Source: Brevibacillus fluminis
GTDB lineage: Bacteria; Bacillota; Bacilli; Brevibacillales; Brevibacillaceae
Length of the DNA: 64,000 nt
Reading direction: 5' to 3'
Assembly (NCBI RefSeq): GCF_003710825.1
Contig: NZ_RHHQ01000011.1
Coordinates: forward strand, 62,001-126,000
Each line of letters begins with the position of its first letter. The first letter of the stretch is position 1. This document shows positions 1-8,429 of this stretch, piece after piece. The notes below the pieces were generated by a model. The model did not search any database. It was not told the DNA's origin and was given only the letters and a program-made list of their open reading frames with translations. The position numbers were made by a program, and so were the translations under genes.

Positions 1-687
1 GGCGTAGATGTAGTTGCCTACTCCGGATCGCGACACAAACTTGCAGCGTTGGAAGAAACCCTTGATCAATCCCCACATCTGCACACTGTGCTCGGGGACG
101 TCAAAGATTCAGAGGGTCTACTCGCCGCCGCTACGAATGGAGTCGACGTTATTTTTTGCGGCATTTATCTTACCTATGACGAGAATCCGGATAAGGTTAG
201 ACAGATGCTGGAGGCTGTGGAGATGGTTTCGGAGAAGACTGGAGCCAAAGTAGTCACGATTGAAGGCGTCTATCGTCCCTCAGGCGAGAATGAACAGGCG
301 TTACGATTGAATGCACGGTATATGCGTCTGATTAGTCCTGAGCTGTACGGGGGGCAAGTTACAAATACGATCGTTCATTATTTGCTCAAAGAAATCGCAA
401 ACGGTAAGACGGTCAAGTCGTTCTTACGCCCTGAGATTAGGCGACAGTATCTGTACGCAGTTGATGCCGCCGTAGACGCATTGGAGCTTGCCTCGAATGA
501 TTCGGCTTTCGGGGAAATATGGTATCTCTGCGGCGGCCCCGCTATTACTGAGGAAGAGTTGATCGGATTTGCCGGTTCGGTCGTTCACAGCATCCCTCGC
601 ATCGATAAGATTGGCGGTTGGAAACGGAGACTGCTTCAATGGTATGTGCCGAGAACAAAAGAGATTCTTCCCCCCGCCTCCACTTAA
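1..687 (+). CDS. NAD(P)-binding atypical SDR / NAD-dependent epimerase-like protein, 5' truncated by the window
   Basis: Reading frame 1 is open from the first base, so the N-terminus with the GxxGxxG nucleotide-binding loop lies outside the window. The visible part starts GVDVVAYSGSRHKL, the end of a Rossmann beta-2 strand and its basic loop, followed by the beta-3 stretch LGDVKDSEGL and the beta-4 stretch VDVIFCGIY typical of atypical (NmrA/epimerase-like) short-chain dehydrogenases. A downstream VVTIEGVYRP segment and a substrate-domain helix (AAVDALELA) also fit. Substrate unknown. The last codons overlap a C-rich stretch ending in CCTCCACTTAAG that recurs elsewhere in the window, so the C-terminus may have been altered by an insertion. 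A terminator follows directly. Confidence 0.7.
   Translation, partial: GVDVVAYSGSRHKLAALEETLDQSPHLHTVLGDVKDSEGLLAAATNGVDVIFCGIYLTYDENPDKVRQMLEAVEMVSEKTGAKVVTIEGVYRPSGENEQALRLNARYMRLISPELYGGQVTNTIVHYLLKEIANGKTVKSFLRPEIRRQYLYAVDAAVDALELASNDSAFGEIWYLCGGPAITEEELIGFAGSVVHSIPRIDKIGGWKRRLLQWYVPRTKEILPPAST
673..683 (+). repeat. Short C-rich repeat CCCGCCTCCAC, copy 1 (tRNA/tmRNA 3'-end-like)
   Basis: The 11-mer CCCGCCTCCAC covers the last codons of the truncated epimerase-like gene. It recurs exactly, on the same strand, at 23259 and 59174, with related versions at 5201, 48783 and 62851. It resembles the acceptor end of tmRNA or a tRNA (CCTCCACCA), the usual target of site-specific integrases. That it is an att scar is inference. 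Confidence 0.35.
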
Positions 688-709
688 GTACTGAAAATAG
701 AGGCCAACG

Positions 710-731
710 CCGCCGGACTGGCGGTTTTTTT
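710..731 (+). terminator. Rho-independent terminator after the epimerase-like gene
   Basis: CCGCC (710-714), loop GGACT, GGCGG (720-724), then seven T. It sits 22 bases after the stop codon. Confidence 0.75.
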
Positions 732-733
732 AT

Positions 734-928
734 TTATATAGATAGAAACTTTCTAATCGTCCAATTGGTTTCGTTGTTCTCAATGACAATTTCACGGAAC
801 ATTGATTGTACTAGCTGCTTTTGTGTAGCTGGTTCGATGTATGCCCAGTTCTCATTTAGGTTTAACATAATCTGTTTCAGCTCAGCAGTCGTCAATTGAT
901 TGCTGTAATCTTCCTCTTTAAACTCCTC
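734..928 (-). pseudogene. Remnant of the C-terminal end of a serine recombinase (phage/IS integrase type)
   Basis: On the minus strand about 64 codons are open from 928 to a TAA at 736-734, but there is no start and an in-frame stop lies just upstream. The peptide has LTTAELKQIMLNLNENW, then EPATQKQLVQSMFREIVIE and a short basic tail. This matches the C-terminal module of large serine recombinases (elements of the form LT.EELK..L..F...W...EQ..LL..LIEKIVV). The catalytic N-terminal domain is absent, so this is a dead fragment. It is evidence that a mobile element once sat here. Family call from memory of the motif only. Confidence 0.45.
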
Positions 929-950
929 TTAAATCGATTTCATTAATAGT

Positions 951-978
951 AAAAGGTCGCCTGAAAAGGCGACCTTTT
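951..978 (-). terminator. Terminator of the minus-strand PPC-domain gene (bidirectional)
   Basis: Stem AAAAGGTCGCCT / AAGGCGACCTTTT around a short GAA loop, ending 14 bases beyond the stop of the minus-strand gene. A-run and T-run on the two sides allow termination in both directions. Confidence 0.8.
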
Positions 979-991
979 ACGTGAATTTTAG

Positions 992-1411
992 TTAGTTCGT
1001 CAAAGCGTATGTATATACATTGTAGCTTGAACCAACAGATGTATTTGTAACGAATGGATCGATCCTAATGGTATAGGTAGTTCCAGCTACTAAATTAACA
1101 TCTACATAGTCGATTGTCTCGGAAGTAACGCTAGTACCAACTTTTAATCGGAGGAACTGGCCACCAGCTTTAGAGTAAGATATTTGAAAACGCATTTTTT
1201 GCGTTTTTTGAGCCGTGAATGTGTAATAATCTTGAGGATCCGACCCGTTTAAATCTCCCGTGATTTGGTTCCCATCAGCTGCAGCAAAATGACTTGCAGT
1301 GGCAACGGTGTTGTTAGGCTCGACATCAGAGTAGGTAGCAGCAAATGCAGATGAAGATACTCCTAATAATAGGGTTAAAGCTAGAATACTAGTTGCAGTA
1401 AACTTTTTCAT
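992..1411 (-). CDS. Secreted protein with bacterial pre-peptidase C-terminal (PPC) type domain
   Basis: 139 residues. The first ~24 residues are a clear Sec signal peptide (basic MKKF, hydrophobic core, ASSAFA-A cleavage region). The mature part begins DVEPNNTVATASHF, the hallmark opening of PPC domains (E-N-N...A), followed by GDLNGSDPQDYYTF and an alternating beta-sandwich ending in YNVYTYALTN. PPC domains normally sit at the C-terminus of secreted proteases; here the domain is on its own, so it may be a stand-alone extracellular binding module or the survivor of a larger gene. Start chosen by the strong AGGAGG site upstream of the ATG. Monocistronic, with its own terminator. Confidence 0.75.
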   Translation of the reverse strand: MKKFTATSILALTLLLGVSSSAFAATYSDVEPNNTVATASHFAAADGNQITGDLNGSDPQDYYTFTAQKTQKMRFQISYSKAGGQFLRLKVGTSVTSETIDYVDVNLVAGTTYTIRIDPFVTNTSVGSSYNVYTYALTN

Positions 1412-1542
1412 CTCAAAACCTCCTAATATTTAGAAACAACTAAAAAATAACATATATTGAAAATAAAGTAAATGTATAATTTGTAAATTATTGTAATGAC
1501 ATGCAATGTGGTGTAGTAAAATAGTATTTATGTGATCAAGTT

Positions 1543-1904
1543 ATGAGCCAGTTCGTTGATCCAGACACCGGTGAGTTTTTTATGAGGAGCAGAACATCCG
1601 ACCGACGGATGAGATCGTCAAGGTATTCCGCCCAGTCGGCCGCAGTTCGAAATTTGTCAAAATCAAAGCCAGCCAGAAGGCAAAGCGACGGCTCAGGAAG
1701 CTGTCACTCGCCGAGGCTGGCTTTTTGTTGAAAATTTCGCCGTAAGCTAGCGAGGGAGCTAACCTGCTGCATGGCGACAACGAGCGGGGCCAAAAGGGCA
1801 TGCCGCTTACGGTAAAAGACCTAAGATTGCAGACTGTTCATAATGGGGAGCCATTGTTTTGCGAGGTGGCTTTTAGTCAGAATCGAAAAAGGAGTAGTTT
1901 TTGA
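1543..1904 (+). pseudogene. Frameshifted and stop-interrupted phage/plasmid-like gene
   Basis: Frame 1 begins MSQFVDPDTGE at the ATG at 1543. At the six-T run near 1576-1581 the sensible reading jumps to frame 3 and continues VFYEEQNIRPTDEIVKVF, then RPVGRSSKFVK, LRKLSLAEAGFLLKISP, hits a TAA at 1743, and goes on in the same frame ASEGANLL to MPLTVKDL, ending at the TGA at 1902. One indel in a homopolymer plus one nonsense change therefore explain the loss. The opening (FVDPDTGE) and the LSLAEAGFLLKISPY-like stretch are reminiscent of replication or HTH genes on Bacillus phages and plasmids, but I cannot name the family. Fits the other mobile remnants around it. Confidence 0.5.
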
Positions 1905-2292
1905 AACGATCAAAATAGGGTCCAGAACGAAATGTTTTAAATTTGTTTCCAATAATGTAAATATCTATCTAGCGAAGTAAGAACGGAGTCAGCTTGAACT
2001 TATAATTATCGTTCAACAAAACTGAAAATTATAACAATATTAAACTGCGTTGACTCACTTACAATAAAGGAATATTATTCCAAATTAAGGGGTTAAATGG
2101 AGCTGAAAAGGAGGATGGTAGTGTACAAGGGTAAATAATGTTTGACTTTGTTGGCAGCTATTAATCCAAGGAGGTGGGAGGTACTTTCTTTTTTTAGGTG
2201 AGGACACATTAAAATGTATTTCACTTAAAATCAACAAAATGCATGATGTGTATGTTGTTTATATAGTTTTTACGAAATAAACGGAGGGAATC
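1905..2292. other. AT-rich intergenic stretch without a recognised gene
   Basis: About 390 bases, very AT-rich, with several in-frame stops in all frames. It must carry the promoter of the secreted-protein gene at 2293, but no convincing -35/-10 pair stands out. The only clear signal is the GGAGGGAATC ribosome binding site just before 2293. Confidence 0.5.
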
Positions 2293-3309
2293 ATGAAAAA
2301 ATTCAAACGATTAGCTGCAAGCTTTTTAATTCCAGCGTTGTTATTATCAATATCTTTGCCAATATCAGCAGCTGAAAAACAAAGTGCAAAGCAAAGTAAT
2401 TATAAAAAGTTACTTAAAGAAGGTTTGTCTGATGAAGATGCTACATATTATTCAGAATTGCAAGATTCACTTGATCAGTTAAAAAAGGAAAATAGGACGA
2501 TTGATGTTGATGCTGATGCTGTAAGTAATTTCGCTGCAGTTCAGTATTCTGATGATTATATTCGTAAAAACAAAAAGTCATTTAGAGAGAAAATTTTACA
2601 ACATGATCCCGCTGCAATCAGAAAAGCAACCGAAAACGCATTAAAGTCACATTTTGAAGGAAATGAATTACTATCAAAATTAGTGAAAGAAGATATCAAG
2701 AAAAATGGGAAACCAAAAAGTTTCTATGAAATAACCTTCCCCAGTGGTGACAGTATGCAAGCAACATTTGAAACCGTAAAAGAGGTAGATTCCGAAAGTG
2801 ATCAAGTAGTCACCAACGCGTCATCGCAGCCTTATGCGGGCCCGTGGGGATCAAATGTTACCACCATAGGGCAAGGAACATTACCGAGTTCTAGTGGAAA
2901 TTGGGGAACGAGCAACGATGTAAAGTTTTATAATGCGGCAGGATATGCCTCAAACTATCTTCAAATTAAGTATACGTTAGACAAGAAAAACACAAGTACA
3001 GCAGATGATGACACGGTAACTGTTTACTATACCTATTCTACTGGTTCTTCTTCAGGAATCATGGAAGTGGTTACTTACAATCCAAATGTTGGCCGACCTT
3101 ATGATAAAGCGTCTAAAACAACTAACCTTTACACACAAACCTTTTCTGACGCAACAATGAAACTTTCCGCTCAGGTTACAGGTTCTTATAATTTTGTGGC
3201 GGGGAGTATTAGTGTAACTTTAACGCATTCAACAATATGGCATGAATTCAGTATCATTGAAGTTATGTATCATGGGCTCCCAATTTATTACGGCGGATAT
3301 AAACTATAA
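2293..3309 (+). CDS. Secreted protein of unknown function
   Basis: 338 residues with a textbook signal peptide (MKKFKRLAASF, hydrophobic core, cleavage near SAA-E at about residue 27). Residues 30-150 are charged and probably helical (many K, E, D, with KKLLKEGLSDEDATYY and SLDQLKKENR). From about 175 the composition changes to a Ser/Thr/Tyr/Gly-rich beta-type domain (YAGPWGS, DDDTVTVYYTYSTGSSSG, WHEFSIIEVMYHG). I do not recognise a family. The helical half could be a propeptide for the beta half. It lies 52 bases before a membrane-anchored subtilase gene, so cleavage by that protease is a reasonable guess. AT-rich codon use unlike the blocks to the right. RBS GGAGGG. Confidence 0.7.
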   Translation: MKKFKRLAASFLIPALLLSISLPISAAEKQSAKQSNYKKLLKEGLSDEDATYYSELQDSLDQLKKENRTIDVDADAVSNFAAVQYSDDYIRKNKKSFREKILQHDPAAIRKATENALKSHFEGNELLSKLVKEDIKKNGKPKSFYEITFPSGDSMQATFETVKEVDSESDQVVTNASSQPYAGPWGSNVTTIGQGTLPSSSGNWGTSNDVKFYNAAGYASNYLQIKYTLDKKNTSTADDDTVTVYYTYSTGSSSGIMEVVTYNPNVGRPYDKASKTTNLYTQTFSDATMKLSAQVTGSYNFVAGSISVTLTHSTIWHEFSIIEVMYHGLPIYYGGYKL

Positions 3310-3361
3310 AGGGGTTTTAGAAGGGGATAGATTTTATCCCCTCTATTAAATTACTGATACA

Positions 3362-4306
3362 ATGCAAAGAAGAATTGCAAAATATCTATTTATAATAGGA
3401 ATAGTAGTATTGTTTATATTCTTTACTATCAAAAGTGAAACAGATTTCAGTTTTCCAAATACACCAAACCTCGAAGCATTTAAAGTTATGAACGGATTTC
3501 CTTTGAAAGTTAATATTTCTCAAAATAGGTTATATAATGTTAAGATCGGTATCATTGATAGTGGAATTGACGGAAAGCAAAGGAATCTAAAACTTAATGA
3601 AGTCAATTCTTCACAAGTAATAGTAGGTAACAAAACTCACGGAACAACTGTTGCTAGTATAATTGGGGCTAAAAAGAGCGAAGACTTGGATTTTAATGGA
3701 ATGCTTCCAGGAATAACTCTATACACTTTCGATATTCAGTCAAATACTTTAAATACTGACACGTTGTCAAAAGCTATAGATGAGATGTCTCAAATAGGAG
3801 TTAAAGTAATTAACATTAGCTTGTCTACTTATAAAGACAGTCCTAATTTTAAAAAAAGCATTGAGTCAGCTGTAAATAGAGGAATTACAATTGTTGCTTC
3901 TGCAGGTAATGATTCTTCTAAAGAATATAGTTACCCAGCCTCGTATGAAATACCTGGGGTAATTTCTGTTGGAGCTTTAGATGATAACCTGGATGTGTGG
4001 TCAATAAGTAACTTTAATGATACTATCGATGTTTTTGCCCCAGGAACAGGAATATATGCAATAAATGATAGGATAAGTAACAATGATATTGAGACTTTTA
4101 ATGGAACATCATTATCTGCTCCATTAGTAACTACATGGGTATCATTGTTGCTTGCAATAAACCCAAGCCTAACACCTAGTGAGGTTGAAAAATTAATAAA
4201 AGAAACGTCTAAACGTCGTTTAGTTAATTGGAAACAAAGTAGAGTCTATATAAATATGGCTAATATTAACGGATCATTAATAAAAGCAACTAATTATGTG
4301 GAGTGA
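3362..4306 (+). CDS. Membrane-anchored S8 (subtilisin family) serine protease
   Basis: 314 residues. One N-terminal transmembrane segment (about 8-22) is not followed by a cleavage site, so the protease is probably held outside the membrane. The triad is intact: Asp66 in IGIIDSGIDG, His93 in HGTTVASI, Ser250 in NGTSLSAPL, with oxyanion Asn183 in ASAGND. No I9-type prodomain is visible between the anchor and the catalytic domain, and the protein is short for a subtilase, so it may not need autocatalytic maturation. It follows the secreted-protein gene and is followed within 4 bases by a lipoprotein gene. A strong ribosome binding site is not obvious before this ATG; translation may be weak or coupled. 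Confidence 0.9.
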   Translation: MQRRIAKYLFIIGIVVLFIFFTIKSETDFSFPNTPNLEAFKVMNGFPLKVNISQNRLYNVKIGIIDSGIDGKQRNLKLNEVNSSQVIVGNKTHGTTVASIIGAKKSEDLDFNGMLPGITLYTFDIQSNTLNTDTLSKAIDEMSQIGVKVINISLSTYKDSPNFKKSIESAVNRGITIVASAGNDSSKEYSYPASYEIPGVISVGALDDNLDVWSISNFNDTIDVFAPGTGIYAINDRISNNDIETFNGTSLSAPLVTTWVSLLLAINPSLTPSEVEKLIKETSKRRLVNWKQSRVYINMANINGSLIKATNYVE

Positions 4307-4310
4307 TCGT

Positions 4311-4946
4311 ATGATTAAGAAATTAATTTTGGTAACCACACTTATTTTTATTAGTGGATGTAGTAATAACGATGTAATAAACAAAGAACCAACTGGCCAA
4401 TCCATAAACAATACGACATATCCAGTTGATAATCCACCAATTGTAGGTGAGACAGGAAACGAGAAAAGTATAGAGGAGCCTATAAATCAAAAACTGATTA
4501 AGTATTATAATGCTAATACGGTAAGTGATTTTGAGGTTACTAATTATTCAAAGGTCAGCAAGACAATATTTTGTACGATAAACTTTAAAGTTGATGGTAA
4601 GTTGCATTATGGGCTTGTACAGGCTTACCCTAGAGATACAGGCTGGATCATTCTCACGATCAATGAGGCCCCAGAAAGTCCAGATTTGGCTGTCGTATTG
4701 CAAATGAGTAGCGGTAAAGAGTTAATAGAAGAAAATGAAACGATAAAACAACCGTTTCGCATTTATTCAGGCTATATAAATGATAAGAGGGTAAAAGAAA
4801 TACAAATTACTACAACTGATGATCGTATGTATGTAATCAAGGTCGGGGATGATCAGGAGCAGTTTATTTATGCTTCTCCTCGGGATGAAGTCAAGTCTAA
4901 ATTTGTAGCACTAGATAAGAACGGAGAAGTTATTTATCAACAATAA
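4311..4946 (+). CDS. Lipoprotein of unknown function
   Basis: 211 residues from the ATG at 4311, chosen over the in-frame ATG at 4296 because a GGAG at 4299-4302 is well placed for it and it gives a clean lipoprotein signal (MIKKLILV, FISGC, Cys17 as lipid anchor). After an Asn/Pro-rich linker, the rest alternates short beta strands (YGLVQAYPRDTGWIILTI, IYSGYINDKRVKEIQI). No family recognised. It starts 4 bases after the subtilase stop, so the two are co-transcribed and probably work together at the cell surface, for example as a protease and its inhibitor or substrate receptor. That link is inference. Confidence 0.75.
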   Translation: MIKKLILVTTLIFISGCSNNDVINKEPTGQSINNTTYPVDNPPIVGETGNEKSIEEPINQKLIKYYNANTVSDFEVTNYSKVSKTIFCTINFKVDGKLHYGLVQAYPRDTGWIILTINEAPESPDLAVVLQMSSGKELIEENETIKQPFRIYSGYINDKRVKEIQITTTDDRMYVIKVGDDQEQFIYASPRDEVKSKFVALDKNGEVIYQQ

Positions 4947-5018
4947 TTAACGTAATGTCAAATACGAAATCGAATAAATGAAAATCCAAAAGGAAAACGC
5001 TCTATAATAACCATAGAT

Positions 5019-5177
5019 ATGAACCTTCGGCAAGAATGGCATTCGCCCAGGGGGGTTAAAACAGCGGTTTCGTACCATCCGTTGGCGGTACGCAGGCGGC
5101 CGAACCTTTGGCAGAAATTTTTTGCCGATTGGAAGTTCTTAGCGGCAACCTACTATGAAAATGACAATAACCAGTGA
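5019..5177 (+). pseudogene. C-terminal remnant of a uracil-DNA glycosylase superfamily gene
   Basis: A 52-codon open stretch (ATG at 5019, TGA at 5175) encodes KTAVSYHPLAVRRRPNLW followed by FFADWKFLAATY. The SYHP-LA-RRRPNL element matches motif 2 of family-4/5-type uracil-DNA glycosylases (YHPSALLRNPNL) and the following W/D/L helix fits their C-terminus. The rest of the enzyme is missing and stops precede the ATG. I read it as a broken gene. Such genes are frequent on Bacillota phages as well as chromosomes. No database check was possible. Confidence 0.4.
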
Positions 5178-5194
5178 GGCGCTACCGTTCCATC

Positions 5195-5249
5195 GCCCCC
5201 CACCTCCGCCATACACATCAATGATGTCACCTGAAAAGGTGACTTTTTT
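5195..5249 (+). terminator. tRNA/tmRNA-3'-end-like sequence followed by a terminator
   Basis: CACCTCCGCCATACACATC is followed 7 bases on by a hairpin GTCACCT-GAA-AAGGTGAC (5226-5243) and six T. The same order and spacing (CC-ACCATACATAAC, then CCACCT..AGGTGG) recurs at 62851-62897. The hairpin will end transcripts from the left; the upstream part looks like a degraded integration site. The remaining bases up to 5414 hold only the leader of the kinase gene. Confidence 0.6.
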
Positions 5250-5414
5250 CATTTTTATGGGGAAATTCGACTACACATTGTGTTTTGAAGACTGGGGGTA
5301 TCAGTGTGCTATCTGTTAGTTGAACTGGTAGCACCCAAAAGGAATAGCGGACGAATTGTAGAAATATTATAACAACTATTAGTGATCCACTTTATTATCT
5401 GGAGGAATGAGATC

Positions 5415-8273
5415 ATGAATCGACTGATAGCTCTGGATACGTATGCGAGTCTTTCTTTAGAAAGAGTAAAGCTTGAACAAGAGTGGGAACAATTTATTAC
5501 CGGAGTCAATGCAAAACCGGCAATCCGTTCTTTGATGTACGAGTCATGGCAGCGTTGTCAGGAACAAAACATCAATCCGCTGCATAACAAGGCTTCCATC
5601 AGTCTTTCCAGGGAACAGATTGAGGATTATATGCAAAACGAACTACACTTTCACATTCTGAAGCCGTTGCTTTCGCAGTTAATGGAGAAGTCTATCGATT
5701 CTGGTCATTTGATTACATTTTGCAATTCCTCCGGAGACATCGTTTATTTGGATGGCGATGTATCGTTAATGTTAAAAGCCGAAGATATGAACTTTGTCGT
5801 GGGATCTTCCTGGGCAGAAAATAAGGCAGGGACCAACGCGATCGGGACTTCCCTCGTTACCGGTTCGCCTATACAAGTATTTGCTGGAGAGCATTTTTGC
5901 CAAGAAGTGCAAAAGTGGACATGCTCTGCTGCACCAATCCGAGATCCGGCGACCCAAAAAATACTGGGTGCCATTGATATGACGGGCTTATGGAGGGTGA
6001 ATCACCCCCATTCTTTATCTGCGGTTATTTCAGCAGCGCAGACGGTAGAACATTATTTGTACAATCAATTGGAGCAAGAGCGGTTTAGACTTACGGAAAA
6101 CTGCTCTCACCTTTTATCTTCGTCGAAAACTCCTTTCTTGGTATTGGACCGTGGAGGCAAGGTGATCCATGCATCCCCTTTGCTATATAGGGAAGGTTGG
6201 ATTGATGCAAATCATTTATTAGTGGGCGCTCCGCCTATCTCGTTTCCTTTGACGGCAAGAGTGCAATGGGAAGTTGAACATCGCAAAGGAATCTGGCGTT
6301 TTGAACTTAGTCCCTTTATTTACGGCGGGAATCCGATAGGGGGGATCGTTTACGTTACTCCTCCGAAAGTTCTACAGCACGTTCTGACCGAAAAAACACC
6401 GATATCCCCACCTCATGCAAAAGAAGTCGAATCGAAATCAGGTGATATTGCTATGGAGCAAACCGCTGGCAAACCATGCATCAAGAGCGATGCTTTTTAC
6501 AAGTCCCTTTTTGAAGATAATCCTTCCGCCATCATCTGTTTTGACCTGGAGGGACATATATTCGAAGCCAATCCAGCTGCCGAGAGATTACTTGGCTATA
6601 CGATTGAAGGTCTTCGGAATCTCAACATTCAGTCACTTATTTTTCCAGAGTCTGGCGATAAAAGAGTAAGCCACTTTGCAAATGTGAAAATGGGTAAGCC
6701 GCAGGAATTTGAAATCGCTGTTGTACATAAAAATGGACATGCCATCGATGTTAGCATTACGATTTTTCCGATGTTTAATCGAAACGAAATCATCGGGGTT
6801 TACGGAATTGCGAAAGACATTACCAAGCATAAACAAATCGAGGAAGATCTGAAATCAACAAAAGAGCAATTGGATTTGTATCTCAAAAACACAGTCGATT
6901 CGATTGTTGTGTTGGACCTGAATTTCAAGGTAATTAAAGTGAATCGAACCTTTGAGAACATGTTTGGTTGGGCGGAGCAGGAAGTCATCGGTGGGGAATT
7001 GCCCACTATTCCCGAGTTTCTGCTCGATGACTTCAGCAGACTTCAGCAGGAAATCCTCAACAGCCGACACGTTGCCTCGTATGAGACAGTAAGACAGCGC
7101 AGAGATGGAAGTTTGCTGGATGTCAGTACGTTCGTGTCACCGCTCTCAGATACGAAGGGGAGTGTGATCGCTTTTGTTGCAATTCAGCGAGATATTACAG
7201 ATCGCAAGCGAATGGAAGAAGCACTAACAGAAAAAGAAAAGCAATTGCGCACCTTGATTAATGCTATGCCTGATTCGGTGTGCTTCAAGGATGGCGAAGG
7301 GCGATGGATTGAAGCGAATGATTGCTGCTTGAGTACATTTCAGCTGGAAAATGCCCCTTTTCAAGGAAAATGCGACAGTGAACTGGCAGCGATAAACCCG
7401 TTTTTCCGCACCGCACTGCTGCAGTGTGAAGAGTCGGATAACCAAGTCTGGGAAAAAGGCAGTGCCGTCCGGTTGGAAGAAATGATCCCGCAGCCCAATG
7501 GAGAGTCCAAGGTGTTTGATGTCAGTAAAGTCCCCTTGTTTGATTCGGATGGACGTCGGAAAGGACTCGTGGTCATCAGTCGCGATATTACGGAGTTGAA
7601 GAGAACGGAAGAGCTCTTGCGCAAATCCGAAAAGTTATCGGTGGTGGGGCAATTGGCAGCAGGCGTTGCCCATGAAATCAGGAATCCATTGACCTCCATT
7701 AAAGGGTTCATTCAGTTTATTAAGGAAGGCAATTACAAAGAAGAATATTTTGAGATGATTTTATCTGAATTAGACCGGATCCAATCGGTTGTGAACGAAT
7801 TTTTGGTACTGGCTAAACCACAGGCGATCAATTTTCAGCCTAGAGAACTGACAGCTCTCTTGAATCAGGTCGTCGAATTGCTAAATACAGAGGCCATCAT
7901 GAATGATGTCCAAATTGCATTCGAGTTTGAGCGTACATTCCCCATTGTTAACTGTGAAGAAAATCAATTAAAACAGGTCTTCATCAATATTCTTAAAAAT
8001 TCAATTGAAGCCATGCCAAACGGGGGGCAAATCAAGATTGAACTTCAGCAGCAGCAAGATGCAGTCTCGATTCGATTCATCGATCAAGGAGATGGTATTG
8101 CAGAAGACCGTATACAAAAGTTGGGTGAGCCTTTTTATACAACAAAAGAAAAGGGAACGGGTTTAGGCTTGATGATCAGTTATAAAATTGTACAGGCTCA
8201 TCAGGGAAGAATGAAGATCAATAGTCAAAAGAATAGAGGAACAACCGTCGAAATCATGTTGCCGATTGGGTAG
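5415..8273 (+). CDS. Orphan multi-PAS sensor histidine kinase with an AcoR-like GAF N-terminus
   Basis: 952 residues from the ATG at 5415, picked because GGAGG lies at 5401-5405. Order: residues ~1-230 resemble the input region of AcoR-type sigma-54 activators (SWQRC near the start, then a GAF domain with GSSWAENKAGTNAIGTSL and CSAAPIRDP), then three PAS/PAC units (about 365-475, 485-605, 615-730), then a HisKA domain with His753 in GVAHEIRNPLTSIKGF, and a HATPase with N box (ILKNSIEAM), G1 (DQGDGI) and G2 (GTGLGL). No membrane segment: a cytosolic sensor. The HisKA signature is like the sporulation kinases and other orphan Bacillus kinases. No response regulator is nearby. It precedes the catabolic block and may sense its substrate. 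Confidence 0.9.
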   Translation: MNRLIALDTYASLSLERVKLEQEWEQFITGVNAKPAIRSLMYESWQRCQEQNINPLHNKASISLSREQIEDYMQNELHFHILKPLLSQLMEKSIDSGHLITFCNSSGDIVYLDGDVSLMLKAEDMNFVVGSSWAENKAGTNAIGTSLVTGSPIQVFAGEHFCQEVQKWTCSAAPIRDPATQKILGAIDMTGLWRVNHPHSLSAVISAAQTVEHYLYNQLEQERFRLTENCSHLLSSSKTPFLVLDRGGKVIHASPLLYREGWIDANHLLVGAPPISFPLTARVQWEVEHRKGIWRFELSPFIYGGNPIGGIVYVTPPKVLQHVLTEKTPISPPHAKEVESKSGDIAMEQTAGKPCIKSDAFYKSLFEDNPSAIICFDLEGHIFEANPAAERLLGYTIEGLRNLNIQSLIFPESGDKRVSHFANVKMGKPQEFEIAVVHKNGHAIDVSITIFPMFNRNEIIGVYGIAKDITKHKQIEEDLKSTKEQLDLYLKNTVDSIVVLDLNFKVIKVNRTFENMFGWAEQEVIGGELPTIPEFLLDDFSRLQQEILNSRHVASYETVRQRRDGSLLDVSTFVSPLSDTKGSVIAFVAIQRDITDRKRMEEALTEKEKQLRTLINAMPDSVCFKDGEGRWIEANDCCLSTFQLENAPFQGKCDSELAAINPFFRTALLQCEESDNQVWEKGSAVRLEEMIPQPNGESKVFDVSKVPLFDSDGRRKGLVVISRDITELKRTEELLRKSEKLSVVGQLAAGVAHEIRNPLTSIKGFIQFIKEGNYKEEYFEMILSELDRIQSVVNEFLVLAKPQAINFQPRELTALLNQVVELLNTEAIMNDVQIAFEFERTFPIVNCEENQLKQVFINILKNSIEAMPNGGQIKIELQQQQDAVSIRFIDQGDGIAEDRIQKLGEPFYTTKEKGTGLGLMISYKIVQAHQGRMKINSQKNRGTTVEIMLPIG

Positions 8274-8343
8274 GGGAGTACCGATTTGCCTGAAACAGGC
8301 AGTCCGCCAGATATCAGACTACAAAGAAATTAAAATTTCTTAA

Positions 8344-8373
8344 TTGACAAAAAAATAACACCGAATTTATAAT
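8344..8373 (+). promoter_or_regulatory. Consensus sigma-A promoter for the DUF3870 gene, with a cre-like site
   Basis: TTGACA (8344-8349), 18-base spacer, TATAAT (8368-8373): both hexamers are perfect. Twelve bases downstream AAGCGCTT (8386-8393) forms a palindrome like the core of a catabolite-responsive element, in the transcription start region where CcpA would repress. The promoter is strong by sequence; the cre reading is weak because the flanks deviate from consensus. Confidence 0.75.
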
Positions 8374-8429
8374 AAAAAACAATAAAAGCGCTTCACTCTC
8401 AAGAAAATACTGTCGAAGGAACATCGCCT

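Noticed and set aside
618..899. Plus-strand frame across the terminator after the epimerase-like gene
   Set aside because: It crosses a strong terminator and the opposite strand shows recombinase-like protein similarity instead.
734..5177. An intact prophage or integrative element
   Set aside because: Only scattered broken fragments are present; no structural, packaging or complete integrase genes.
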